Assembly (NCBI GenBank): GCA_965229335.1
Contig: OZ245874.1
Location: forward strand, 6,386,001-6,450,000
DNA: 64,000 nucleotides
Origin: JAFKFH01 sp017307375
GTDB lineage: Bacteria > Pseudomonadota > Alphaproteobacteria > Ferrovibrionales > Ferrovibrionaceae
Direction of reading: 5' to 3'
The notes below the pieces were generated by a model, which saw only the letters and a program-made list of their open reading frames with translations, ran no database searches and was not told the DNA's origin. The position numbers and the translations under genes are program-made. This document shows, one piece after another, positions 41,232 to 49,980 of the stretch (positions within the stretch are counted from its first letter, which is position 1; the number at the start of each line of letters is the position of its first letter).

Positions 41232-43526
41232 ATGTCTACGGAAAAACCAGTTCGCCCCTACGACGGACCCGCCGGTGGCTGGGGCGCCCTGCGTGCGATG
41301 GGCACCGCCCTGATCAAGCAGGACATCCCGGTGAAGGGCATGGCGACGCTGGCCCACATGAACCAGCCCGAGGGCTTCGATTGCCCTGGCTGCGCCTGGC
41401 CGGACCCGAAGCACACCTCGTCGTTCGAGTATTGCGAGAACGGTGGCAAGGCCGTGGCCTGGGAGGCGACGTCGAAACGGTGCACGCCGGCGTTCTTCGC
41501 CGAGCACAGCGTCGAGGAACTGAGCCGCTGGTCGGACTACGATCTGGAGATGGCCGGGCGGCTGACGCATCCGATGCGCTACGACGCGGAATCGGATCGC
41601 TACCAGCCGGTCACCTGGGACGAGGCCTTCGCGATCGTCGCAGGCCACCTGAACGCCCTGCCCGACCCGAACATGGCCGAGTTCTACACCTCGGGCCGCA
41701 CCTCCAACGAGGCGGCGTTCCTCTACCAGCTGTTCGTGCGCGAATTCGGAACCAACAACTTTCCCGACTGCTCGAACATGTGCCACGAGGCGACCTCGAT
41801 CGGCTTGGCCGCATCGATCGGGGTGGGCAAGGGTACGGTGCTGCTGTCCGACTTCGATCTGGCCGACTGCATCTTCATCTTCGGCCAGAATCCCGGCACC
41901 AACAGCCCGCGGATGATGACCAGCCTGCGCAACGCCGCACGCCGCGGCGCCACGATCATGTCGTTCAATCCGTTCCGGGAACGGGCGCTGGAGCGATTTG
42001 CCGCGCCGCAGGATCCGGTCGAAATGGCCACGCTGAGCTCGACGCCGATTTCAGCGCGCCTCTACCAGGTCAGGGTCGGCGGTGACGCAGCCCTGATCAA
42101 GGGCCTGATGAAAGTGCTGGTGGAGGCCGACGACGAGGCGCGGGGCCAGGGCGGCCGGGCCATCCTGGACTGGGAGTTCATCGACCGCCACACGCTCGGC
42201 ATCGACGCCCTGCGCGACGATCTGCGGCAGACTGCGTGGGACGAGATCGAACGCTGGTCGGGCCTGTCGCGCGACGACATCGGCGAGGCGGCCCGGGCCT
42301 ACATGCGGGCTTCGCGGGCGATCATCGTCTACGGCATGGGCATCACCCAGCACCGGCGCGGCACCGAGACGGTGCAGCAGCTGGCAAATCTGGCCCTGCT
42401 GCGCGGGCATATCGGCCGCGAGGGCGCCGGGATCTGCCCGGTGCGCGGCCATTCCAACGTGCAGGGCGATCGCACGGTCGGCATCACCGAAGTGCCATCC
42501 GCCGATTTCCTCGACCGTCTCGAACGTCGCTTCGGCTTCCAGCCGCCGCGCGAGCCAGGCCACAACGTCGTGACCGCGCTGGAAGCCATGATCCGCGGCG
42601 AGGCGCGGGTGTTCTTTGCCATGGGCGGCAATTTCGCCGCGGCGATCCCCGACTGGCAGGCGACACGCCGGGCACTGCGCGACCTCGCCCTCACCGTGCA
42701 TGTCTCGACCAAGCTGAACCGCAGCCATCTGGTTCACGGTCGCGAGGCCTTGATCCTGCCCTGCCTCGGCCGCACCGAGATCGATGTCCAGGCCGGCGGC
42801 CCGCAATCGATCACCGTCGAGGATTCGATGTCGATGGTGCATGCGTCGGGCGGCCGCAACCGTCCCGCCTCCGAGCATCTGATGAGCGAGCCGGCAATCG
42901 TCGCCGGACTGGCCCGTGCCACGCTGGGCGCACGCAGCAAGGTGCCCTGGGAGCAGTTCGCCGCCGACTACAATCTGATCCGCGAGGCGATCGAGGATGT
43001 GCTGCCGATCTTCCGCGACTATAACGCCCGCATCCGGGTGCCCGGCGGCTTCCATCTGACGTCGTCGGCGCGGGAGCGCGCCTGGACGACCGCGAGCGGC
43101 AAGGCCAACTTCCTGGTATTCGCGGGTCTGGCCGAGGATCTGACGCAAGACGACCCCGATGCCCTGTGGCTGACCTCGGTGCGCAGCCACGACCAGTACA
43201 ACACCACCCTCTATTCATTCTCGGACCGCTATCGCGGCGTCCATGGCCGGCGCGACATCGTCTTTCTCAACCAGTACGAGATGACGAAGCGTGGGCTCGA
43301 AGCCGGCGACCGCGTCGACCTCGTCACGATCGCCAGCGACGGGATCGAACGCCGGGTGCGCGATTTCGAGATCGTGCCCTACGCCTTCCCCGATGGCAGC
43401 TGCGCGGCATACTATCCGGAAGTCAACCCGCTGATGCCGCTCTACGCCCGCGATCCGCTGAGCTTTACGCCGTCGGCCAAGGGCATCCCGATCCGTCTTG
43501 TGCGCAGCGCCCGGGCAACGGCATGA
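41232..43526 (+). CDS. FdhF/YdeP-family molybdopterin oxidoreductase (formate dehydrogenase-like)
   Basis: The 764-residue protein fits the FdhF/YdeP family: an N-terminal FDCPGCAWPD (C51, C54), SGRTSNEAAFLYQLF, and SNMCHEATS with C184-H185 in the position of the SeCys-His pair of formate dehydrogenase H. Molybdopterin-binding text includes FGQNPGTNSPRM and RGHSNVQGDRTVGI. YdeP proteins carry an acid-resistance link in enterics. Close to an oxalate decarboxylase, oxidation of the product formate is the attractive reading, but is unproven. Its promoter region has the shared palindrome. Confidence 0.88.
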   Translation: MSTEKPVRPYDGPAGGWGALRAMGTALIKQDIPVKGMATLAHMNQPEGFDCPGCAWPDPKHTSSFEYCENGGKAVAWEATSKRCTPAFFAEHSVEELSRWSDYDLEMAGRLTHPMRYDAESDRYQPVTWDEAFAIVAGHLNALPDPNMAEFYTSGRTSNEAAFLYQLFVREFGTNNFPDCSNMCHEATSIGLAASIGVGKGTVLLSDFDLADCIFIFGQNPGTNSPRMMTSLRNAARRGATIMSFNPFRERALERFAAPQDPVEMATLSSTPISARLYQVRVGGDAALIKGLMKVLVEADDEARGQGGRAILDWEFIDRHTLGIDALRDDLRQTAWDEIERWSGLSRDDIGEAARAYMRASRAIIVYGMGITQHRRGTETVQQLANLALLRGHIGREGAGICPVRGHSNVQGDRTVGITEVPSADFLDRLERRFGFQPPREPGHNVVTALEAMIRGEARVFFAMGGNFAAAIPDWQATRRALRDLALTVHVSTKLNRSHLVHGREALILPCLGRTEIDVQAGGPQSITVEDSMSMVHASGGRNRPASEHLMSEPAIVAGLARATLGARSKVPWEQFAADYNLIREAIEDVLPIFRDYNARIRVPGGFHLTSSARERAWTTASGKANFLVFAGLAEDLTQDDPDALWLTSVRSHDQYNTTLYSFSDRYRGVHGRRDIVFLNQYEMTKRGLEAGDRVDLVTIASDGIERRVRDFEIVPYAFPDGSCAAYYPEVNPLMPLYARDPLSFTPSAKGIPIRLVRSARATA

Positions 43527-43556
43527 CTTGGACGGACATATGATCTGGAGTATCCG

Positions 43557-43913
43557 TTGACCGTGCAGATCGCCATTGTGGACGACGATGCCGACGTACG
43601 GTCGGCGATTGCGAGCCTGGTGCGCTCGGCCGGCTACGAAGTCCGCACCTACGCCTCGGGCGAGGACTTCATGGCCGCGCCCGAGATCGCGTGCACCCGT
43701 TGCCTGATCGTCGACGTGAACATGCCGGGCATGAGCGGGCTGGACCTGCAGGCCCGGCTTGCCGAAGCCGGCCACCCGTTCCCGGTCGTCGTCATCACCG
43801 CCCGGCCGACGATCCAGTCCCGCACCGAGGCGCTGCGCCGCGGGGCCGTCGCGTTCTTTGGCAAACCGTTCGGCGACGACGAATTGCTGGCCTGCATCGA
43901 GCGCAACATCTAG
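43557..43913 (+). CDS. Stand-alone receiver-domain protein (FixJ-type)
   Basis: The 118-residue protein is a receiver domain alone, with D9-D10-D11, phospho-acceptor D53 in IVDVNMPGMSG, T81 in VITAR and K103 in FGKPFG. No output domain follows. The TTG start at 43557 has GGAG six bases upstream, favouring it over the GTG two codons later. Its closest resemblance is to the receiver of the FixJ-type regulator at 46570, so it may compete for phosphate from the same kinase or act as a sink. Confidence 0.85.
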   Translation: MTVQIAIVDDDADVRSAIASLVRSAGYEVRTYASGEDFMAAPEIACTRCLIVDVNMPGMSGLDLQARLAEAGHPFPVVVITARPTIQSRTEALRRGAVAFFGKPFGDDELLACIERNI

Positions 43914-43925
43914 GCACGCGGCAAC

Positions 43926-43957
43926 GGCCGCGCCCGGGCTCTCGCCGGGACGCGGCC
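43926..43957. terminator. Bidirectional terminator hairpin
   Basis: GGCCGCGCCCGG and CCGGGACGCGGCC pair with one bulge between the converging receiver and dps genes. Only a short CCCTT follows. Confidence 0.5.
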
Positions 43958-43974
43958 CTTCGGTTCGCCGGCGG

Positions 43975-44490
43975 TCAGCCGCGCCGACCGGATTCGTAGA
44001 GGAACCAGGTGCGGCGTTCGGCCTCGTCGATCCAGACTTCGAGCAGGCTGGCCGTCGCCACGTCGCCCACCTCGTCGCACAGCTCGTGCACGCCGCGCAT
44101 GAAGCCGACGAGCCGGCGATTGTCCTCGCGCAGTTCCGCCAGCATGTCGGCGGGCGTCACGAAGTCCGCATCGTTGTCGGCAAGGCGCTGCAGCCGGGCG
44201 GCATGGCCGACCGAGCGAAGCGTCGTGCCCCCGATCTTGCGCGAGCGCTCGGCGATCGTGTCGGTCATCGCAAAGATCTGGTCGGCCTGTTCGTCCAGCA
44301 GCAGATGATAGTCCCGGAAATGCGGGCCGGACATGTGCCAGTGAAAATTCTTGGTCTTTAGATAGAGCGCCAGCACGTCGGCGAGCAGGGCCGACAGTTC
44401 GGTGGCAATATCGTGCAGACCGTCCGCAGGCAGATCCGATGGGGTCTGCAGCGGGGCGAGACGGCGGGCTTTGGCATTGTCGACGTTCAT
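43975..44490 (-). CDS. dps: Dps-family ferritin-like DNA protection protein
   Basis: The 171-residue protein has the Dps four-helix core with the ferroxidase-centre sequence NFHWHMSGPHFRDYHLLLDE (about 48-67), which supplies the conserved His, Asp and Glu ligands at the dimer interface. Dps proteins oxidise iron with peroxide and shield DNA. GGAGG precedes the ATG by eight bases. The promoter lies in a divergent region shared with the sensor kinase, which contains a 24-bp dyad. Confidence 0.9.
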   Translation of the reverse strand: MNVDNAKARRLAPLQTPSDLPADGLHDIATELSALLADVLALYLKTKNFHWHMSGPHFRDYHLLLDEQADQIFAMTDTIAERSRKIGGTTLRSVGHAARLQRLADNDADFVTPADMLAELREDNRRLVGFMRGVHELCDEVGDVATASLLEVWIDEAERRTWFLYESGRRG

Positions 44491-44552
44491 GAAGATGTCC
44501 TCCGGTTGCGACAGGCCGAGTTTCCTGTTGCCGCGAGCCGACGAAGAGACAG

Positions 44553-44576
44553 ACCAAGGTTTATCGAAACTTTGGT
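44553..44576. promoter_or_regulatory. 24-bp dyad between dps and the sensor kinase
   Basis: ACCAA-N-GTTT and AAAC-N-TTGGT face each other across ATCG with a single mismatch. It is centred 74 bases upstream of dps and 105 bases upstream of the kinase gene. It is a good candidate operator for either gene; the binding protein is unknown. Confidence 0.55.
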
Positions 44577-44669
44577 TTGGGTCCGGTCTTCGTCGATGGC
44601 ATCGCACCATGCCGCAAGGTATCCTGCGCGCCGGATCGTGATGGGAAGCGGTCAAGGGGGATCTGGGCG

Positions 44670-46553
44670 ATGATACAGCATGCCGCGCGGCCGACCGCCG
44701 AGGGACCGGCTATCCCCCAGCCGTCGCCGATGCGCCATTGGCCGATCGTCGCCGCAGTCGTGGTCGCAGCGGCAATCTTCCTGGCAGATATCCTGACCCC
44801 GCTGGAGGGTGCCGTCGCCGTTCTCTACACGACCGTCGTGCTGCTCGTCGCCCGCACCGAACATCGCCGCGCCGTGCCGCTGGCCGGCCTTGCCTGCGGG
44901 GTGCTTGCCACCATCGCCTTCGTCGACAACCATGGCGAGAGCGCGTTCGGCGGTGCCCATGTGCGGTTCGCGGTCAGCCTGACCGCCATCATGATCACCA
45001 CGCTGCTTTGCCTGCGCAACCGCTCCGCCCGCTGGATGCTGGCCGAACAGGCGCGCATCCTGGAGCTGACCCACGACACCGTGATCATCCGGGATTCGGC
45101 CGACACCATCCGCTACTGGAACGATGGCGCCGAGGTGCTGTACGGCTGGCGGCGGAGCGAGGCAATCGGCCGCAACGCCCAGGAATTGCTGTCCAGCGAC
45201 TTCCCGGTCGACGAGGTTGTCCGCGGTCTCGCCGGCGAGGGCAAATGGTCGGGCGAAATGACCCGGATCCGGCGCGACGGCCGGCGCATCGTGCTGGCCA
45301 GCCGATGGCTCCAGCGGTTCGATGCCGAGGGACGGCGGATCGGGATCATCGAGACCTCGGCCGACCTGACCGAACAGATCAGGGCCGATGCCGAACGCCG
45401 CCAGTCCGAAGAGCGCTATCGGACCATCTTCAACGCCGCCGGCTTCGCGATCTGGGAGTCCGACTGGTCGGACGCCTGGCAGCAGATCCTGGCCGGCCAG
45501 GCACCCGCGCATGCCATCGGTCGCGGCGCGCTGCGCGATGCCAACGACGCGGCGGTCAAGCTGTTCGGCATGGCCGACCGGGCCGCGCTGCTCGCGCACG
45601 GCATGGCCCCCTTCTTCACGCCGCACGGCGCGCAGGTCCTCGCCGCGATCGTCGCCGAGCTGGCGTCGGGCGAACGTCTGGTCGAGAAGGAGACCGAGTT
45701 TAGCGTCGCCGATGGCCGCATCGTCGAGGTGGTGATGCGGGTTACCCTGCCGCTCGGCCCTCACGACTGGTCGCGGGTTCTGGTGATGGCGGCCGACGTG
45801 ACCGAACGCAACGAGGCCCAGGCAAAGCTGGTCCGGACGCAGGCCGAACTGGCCCATGCCTCCCGCGTCAGCATGCTGGGCCAGCTAGCCGCGTCGATCG
45901 CACACGAAGTCAACCAGCCGCTGGCGGCCATCGTGACCTATGGCCGTTCCGGCAAGCGCTGGCTGGCGCGCGAGGCCCCCGGCGCGCGCGAGGTGGCCGA
46001 CTGCCTGGAGCATGTGGTGTCGAACGGGACCCGTGCCGCCGACGTGATCGGCCGCATCCGTTCCCTGGCACGCAGCGACACGCCGCCGGCCGAACCCCTG
46101 GCCATGCGCGACCTGATCGAGGAAACCATCCTGCTGGTCGGGCGCGACGCCCACGGAACCGTCATCAACCTCGAGGCGGCGGAGGGCCTGCCGGATGGAT
46201 TCGGTGACAAGGTTCAGATCCAGCAGGTGGTGATGAACCTGCTGATCAACGGCATCCAGGCGATGGCCGATGTTGCTGCCGAGCGGCGCGTCATGCGCGT
46301 CGCCGTGACGGTGGCCGACGACCGGTTGCAGGTGGCGGTCAGCGACCGTGGCCCCGGGATGGCCGAGCCGGCCAAGGTATTCAACCCGTTCTTCACGACC
46401 AAAGCCGACGGCATGGGCATGGGCCTGTCGATCTGCCAGTCGATCATCGAGGCCCACGGCGGGCGCATAGCGGCGGCAAACAACCCCGATGACGGCGCCA
46501 CCTTCACCTTCACCCTGCCGATCGCGACCGTCGAGCTGGCGCGATCGGCCTGA
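44670..46553 (+). CDS. PAS-domain sensor histidine kinase (FixL-like)
   Basis: The 627-residue kinase has an N-terminal membrane region with four or five helices (about 20-130), two PAS-like domains (about 135-245, DTIRYWNDGAEVLYGWRRSE; and 250-395), and a HisKA/HATPase core. The phospho-acceptor is H412 in SIAHEVNQPLAAI, and the ATP lid motifs GDKVQIQQVVMNLLINGIQA and GMGMGLSICQSI are intact. It is followed 16 bases later by a FixJ-type regulator, its obvious partner. The signal is unknown; no haem-binding FixL His signature was identified. Confidence 0.9.
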   Translation: MIQHAARPTAEGPAIPQPSPMRHWPIVAAVVVAAAIFLADILTPLEGAVAVLYTTVVLLVARTEHRRAVPLAGLACGVLATIAFVDNHGESAFGGAHVRFAVSLTAIMITTLLCLRNRSARWMLAEQARILELTHDTVIIRDSADTIRYWNDGAEVLYGWRRSEAIGRNAQELLSSDFPVDEVVRGLAGEGKWSGEMTRIRRDGRRIVLASRWLQRFDAEGRRIGIIETSADLTEQIRADAERRQSEERYRTIFNAAGFAIWESDWSDAWQQILAGQAPAHAIGRGALRDANDAAVKLFGMADRAALLAHGMAPFFTPHGAQVLAAIVAELASGERLVEKETEFSVADGRIVEVVMRVTLPLGPHDWSRVLVMAADVTERNEAQAKLVRTQAELAHASRVSMLGQLAASIAHEVNQPLAAIVTYGRSGKRWLAREAPGAREVADCLEHVVSNGTRAADVIGRIRSLARSDTPPAEPLAMRDLIEETILLVGRDAHGTVINLEAAEGLPDGFGDKVQIQQVVMNLLINGIQAMADVAAERRVMRVAVTVADDRLQVAVSDRGPGMAEPAKVFNPFFTTKADGMGMGLSICQSIIEAHGGRIAAANNPDDGATFTFTLPIATVELARSA

Positions 46554-46569
46554 CCTGAGCGGAGAGGAC

Positions 46570-47217
46570 ATGACAACCGAGAGCGCCCGGATCTACATCA
46601 TCGACGACGACGCCGAGATGCGCGGCTCGCTCGACAGCCTGCTGCGCTCGACGGGGTACGATGTCGTGCCGTTCGCCTCGACCAGGGAGTTCCTTGGCCA
46701 CGGCCTGGCCGACAAGCCATCCTGCCTGGTCCTCGACATCCGGTTGCAGGCCGAGAGCGGGCTGGATTTCCAGGAGCGGCTGGCCAGAGAGAACATCCGC
46801 ATCCCGGTGGTGCTGATGACCGGCCATGGCGATATCCCGATGACCGTGCGCGGCATGAAGGCCGGCGCCGTCGACTTCCTGCCCAAGCCGTTCCGGGAGG
46901 AGGAGATGCTGTCGGCCGTCGCGCAGGCGATCGAGACCGACCGGTCGAGACGCGCGGCCGATGGCAATGCCGGCGTCCTGCGCCAGCGCTATGAAAGCCT
47001 GACGCCGCGCGAGCGGGAAGTCATGGGGCTGGTGGTGACCGGGCTGATGAACAAGCAGGTCGCCGGCCGGATGAACCTGTCGGAAATCACGGTCAAGATC
47101 CATCGCGGCAACGTCATGCGCAAGATGGAGGCACAGTCCTTGGCCGATCTGGTACGGATGGCCGAGGTACTGGCGATCCGCGATGCCAGCATCACCCGAT
47201 TCGGCTCGCCCGACTGA
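46570..47217 (+). CDS. FixJ-family response regulator
   Basis: The 215-residue regulator has a receiver domain (D11-D14 cluster, phospho-acceptor D56 in LVLDIRLQAESG, Lys in LPKPFRE) and a LuxR/FixJ-type helix-turn-helix (about 150-205; LTPREREVMGLVVTGLMNKQ, SEITVKIHRGNVMRKM). GGAGAGG precedes the ATG. It is paired with the upstream kinase. Regulators of this class bind inverted repeats with TACC-like arms, so the two palindromes at 37190 and 41115 are candidate targets; this is inference. Confidence 0.92.
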   Translation: MTTESARIYIIDDDAEMRGSLDSLLRSTGYDVVPFASTREFLGHGLADKPSCLVLDIRLQAESGLDFQERLARENIRIPVVLMTGHGDIPMTVRGMKAGAVDFLPKPFREEEMLSAVAQAIETDRSRRAADGNAGVLRQRYESLTPREREVMGLVVTGLMNKQVAGRMNLSEITVKIHRGNVMRKMEAQSLADLVRMAEVLAIRDASITRFGSPD

Positions 47218-47308
47218 CCGGCACCGGGACAGCAGGAACGTTCAAGAATCATTGATCCGCATAAGGCATGTTTTCCTTCGGAGCCTGTTTTCGTCATCGA
47301 AGGATTCC

Positions 47309-47380
47309 ATGTCGACTGTCGCCGCTCTCGTCCTCGAAGACCCGGTCGTCGCAGCCGCCCCCGGCGGGAGGCGAGCATGA
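47309..47380 (+). CDS. Possible 23-residue leader peptide upstream of the pump
   Basis: An ATG with GAAGGA six bases upstream opens a 23-codon frame (MSTVAALVLEDPVVAAAPGG) whose stop overlaps the start of the membrane-fusion protein gene (ATGA). The arrangement suggests a translated leader or coupling peptide for the pump. It may also be chance, since the frame is short. Confidence 0.35.
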   Translation: MSTVAALVLEDPVVAAAPGGRRA

Positions 47381-48444
47381 GCGACCCGGGCTCGCCCCCA
47401 CCGCGCGCGTCGTGGCTGGCGCCACTCCTGCGGACGATCGTCCTGGTGGGTATCGTGACGCTGGTCTGGCTCGTGGCAGGCCACTGGGACCGGTGGACAG
47501 GTGCTGCGGCACTGCAATCTTCGGACGATGCCTACATAGCCGGTGACCTGACGCCGCTCTCGGCCAAGGTCGCGGGCTACATCCGCAGCGTCGCGGTCGA
47601 CGATTTTCAGGCGGTCCGCAAGGGTGAGCTGATCGCCGAGATCGATCCCGCAGACTACCAGGCGCAGCTGGATCTGTCACAGGCAGGCCTTGCCGCGGCC
47701 CAGGCCAATCTGGCCAACCTCGCCAATCAGCGCGAGGTGCAGAAGGCACTGGTGCGGCAGGCCGAGGCCAGCATCGCCGCAGCGAAGGCCGACCTGACCC
47801 GCTATCAGCTCGAGGCGGCGCGGCAGCGCGATCTGCTCAGGACCAATATCGCCGGCACGCCGCAACGGGTCGAACAGGCCGACGACGCCGCACAGCACGC
47901 CGCGGCGCAGGTGCAGCTGAACCTGGCGCAGCTCGACCAGCAGAAGGCCTTGCTGGCCGGCATCGACGTCCAGGAACGTCAGCTGGCGGCCCAGGTCGCC
48001 ATGGCCGCCGCACAGGTGGCCCAGGCACAGCTCTATCTCGGCTATACCCGCATCCTCGCGCCCGAGGACGGAATGGTCGGCCAACGCCGCGTACGGCCGG
48101 GCCAGTTCGTCAATGTCGGCACCCAGGTGATCGGGGTGATGGCGCTGCCCCATGTCTGGGTCATCGCCAACTACAAGGAAACCCAGATGACCCGGATACG
48201 GGTCGGCGATCCGGTCGAGGTCACGGTCGATGCCTTTCCCGATCTCAGATTGGCCGGCCATGTCGAAAGCTGGTCGCCCGGCACCGGCAGCGTCTTCGCC
48301 CTGCTGCCGCCGGACAATGCCACCGGCAACTTCACCAAGGTGGTTCAGCGCGTTCCAGTCAAGATCGTGCTCGATCCGGTCCCGGCATTGGGCACGCTGG
48401 TCAGGCCGGGCATGTCGGTCGTGGCGACGATCCGCACGTCATGA
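47377..48444 (+). CDS. Membrane-fusion protein of an EmrA/HlyD-type efflux pump
   Basis: The 355-residue protein has one N-terminal membrane helix (about 18-36), the biotinyl-lipoyl halves (DDAYIAGDLTPLSAKVAGYI and LGYTRILAPEDGMV), a long coiled-coil hairpin rich in Ala and Gln (about 85-200), and a beta-barrel domain. This is the EmrA layout: the periplasmic adaptor that links a DHA2-type MFS pump to an outer-membrane channel. Its stop overlaps the start of the pump gene (ATGA). Confidence 0.92.
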   Translation: MSDPGSPPPRASWLAPLLRTIVLVGIVTLVWLVAGHWDRWTGAAALQSSDDAYIAGDLTPLSAKVAGYIRSVAVDDFQAVRKGELIAEIDPADYQAQLDLSQAGLAAAQANLANLANQREVQKALVRQAEASIAAAKADLTRYQLEAARQRDLLRTNIAGTPQRVEQADDAAQHAAAQVQLNLAQLDQQKALLAGIDVQERQLAAQVAMAAAQVAQAQLYLGYTRILAPEDGMVGQRRVRPGQFVNVGTQVIGVMALPHVWVIANYKETQMTRIRVGDPVEVTVDAFPDLRLAGHVESWSPGTGSVFALLPPDNATGNFTKVVQRVPVKIVLDPVPALGTLVRPGMSVVATIRTS

Positions 48445-49946
48445 TCGCCGCCTGCCGCCCATATATCGGCATTCTCGGCGTGCTGATCGGCGCCCTGGCT
48501 TCGACACTCGGTTCGCGCATCACCACCTTCGGCCTCAGCGACCTGCGCGGCGCACTGCATGTCGGTTTCGACGAAGGCGCCTGGATCACGACAGCCTATG
48601 GCGTCGGGCAGATGGTGATCGGCATCGCCTGCCCCTATCTCGGCACGCTGTTCGGCACCCGCCGCATGCTGTTCGCCGGCATCAGCCTCTTCTTCGCCGC
48701 CAGCCTGCTGGCGCCGCTGTCACCCAATCTCGACGCGTTCCTGGCCATGCAGTTCGTGGCCGGGCTGGGGTCGGGCACCTTCATCCCGCTGACCATCAAG
48801 TTCATCGCGGTCAGCCTGCCGCCACGGCTGATGCTATATGGCCTTGCCGCCTATGCGGTGAACCTGGAATTCTCGCTCAATGTCGGCGCCGCCCTGGAGG
48901 GGTGGTATGCCGAAAACTGGTCGATCGCCTGGCTGAGCTGGCAATACTGCCTGATGCTGCCGGTCATGTTCGTCTGCGTCTGGATCGGTGTCCCGCGCGA
49001 ACCGCTGAACGCAGACCTGCTGCACGATCGCGACTGGCCCGGCGTCGCCTATGCGGCATCCGGCTTCGGCCTGCTCTATGCGGGCCTCGATCAGGGCAAC
49101 CGGCTCGACTGGGCGGGATCGGGACTGGTCGTCGCCTTGCTCGCCGCCGGCGCGATCCTGATCGCGCTGTTCGTGGGCCGGGAACTTGTCGTCAGCCGCC
49201 ACCCGTTCCTCGACCTGCGCCAGCTGGCGCGCGGCAATCTGATGATCCTGATGCTGCTGCTGGCAGGCTTTCGCTTCATCATCCTGTCGACTGCCTACAT
49301 CATCCCGACCTATCTGCAGGTGGTCCAGAACTTCCGCGAATTGCAGGTCGGGCCGGTGCTGCTGTTCATCGCGCTGCCCCAGCTGATCCTGGTCCTGCCG
49401 CTCGGATGGCTGCTCGGCCGCATCGACGGGCGATGGGTGCTGGCGGCAGGCACGCTGGCCATCGGCATCGCCTGCCTGCAGGCAAGCCTGCTGACGGCGC
49501 GATGGGCGACCTGGGATTTCCTGCCGTCGCAAGCGTTCCAGGCGGTCGGCCAATCCCTGGCTTTGACCGCAATGGTCGTGCTGGCCGTGCGCGAGATCAC
49601 ACCGTCGTCGGCCGTGACGATCGGTGCGCTGATCCAGGTCGGCCGCCTGCTGGGCGGCGAGGTCGGCACCGCCTTCATGCAGACCTTCGTGCGGGTCCGC
49701 GAACAGGTGCATTCGAACCTGCTGGGCCTGCATGTCGATGCCTCGGCCCCGTCGACGATCGAACGCCTCGACCTCTACCTGGGGCTTTCTGGCGACGCCG
49801 CCACCGCCACCAGGCTGCTCGGCGACGCGGTTGCCCGGCAGGCCGCGGTATTATCTTACTCAGACGGCTTTGCCGCGGCGGCGGTCGGCGCCTTTGTCTG
49901 CATCGTGCTCGCAGGATGGCTTACGCCCGGGATCAAGCGCGGCTAA
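48441..49946 (+). CDS. DHA2-family (EmrB/QacA-like) MFS multidrug transporter
   Basis: The 501-residue protein has fourteen membrane segments and starts GVLIGALASTLGSRITTFGL. DHA2 features include AWITTAYGVGQMVIG and FAGLGSGTFIP-like motif C text (QFVAGLGSGTFIPL). With the adaptor upstream it forms a tripartite exporter once an outer-membrane channel is added; none is encoded here. Translation is coupled to the adaptor. Confidence 0.9.
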   Translation: MIAACRPYIGILGVLIGALASTLGSRITTFGLSDLRGALHVGFDEGAWITTAYGVGQMVIGIACPYLGTLFGTRRMLFAGISLFFAASLLAPLSPNLDAFLAMQFVAGLGSGTFIPLTIKFIAVSLPPRLMLYGLAAYAVNLEFSLNVGAALEGWYAENWSIAWLSWQYCLMLPVMFVCVWIGVPREPLNADLLHDRDWPGVAYAASGFGLLYAGLDQGNRLDWAGSGLVVALLAAGAILIALFVGRELVVSRHPFLDLRQLARGNLMILMLLLAGFRFIILSTAYIIPTYLQVVQNFRELQVGPVLLFIALPQLILVLPLGWLLGRIDGRWVLAAGTLAIGIACLQASLLTARWATWDFLPSQAFQAVGQSLALTAMVVLAVREITPSSAVTIGALIQVGRLLGGEVGTAFMQTFVRVREQVHSNLLGLHVDASAPSTIERLDLYLGLSGDAATATRLLGDAVARQAAVLSYSDGFAAAAVGAFVCIVLAGWLTPGIKRG

Positions 49947-49980
49947 TGTCGATGGCTTCGTCAGACCGATTCCGGCGGCC

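Noticed and set aside
40906..41232. Mur/MntR box for mntH
   Set aside because: Several weak dyads occur but none resembles the known manganese boxes well enough to defend.
44577..44669. Longer N-terminus for the sensor kinase from 44577
   Set aside because: The extra segment overlaps the dyad and promoter region and lacks a ribosome site; the ATG at 44670 follows AAGGGGG.
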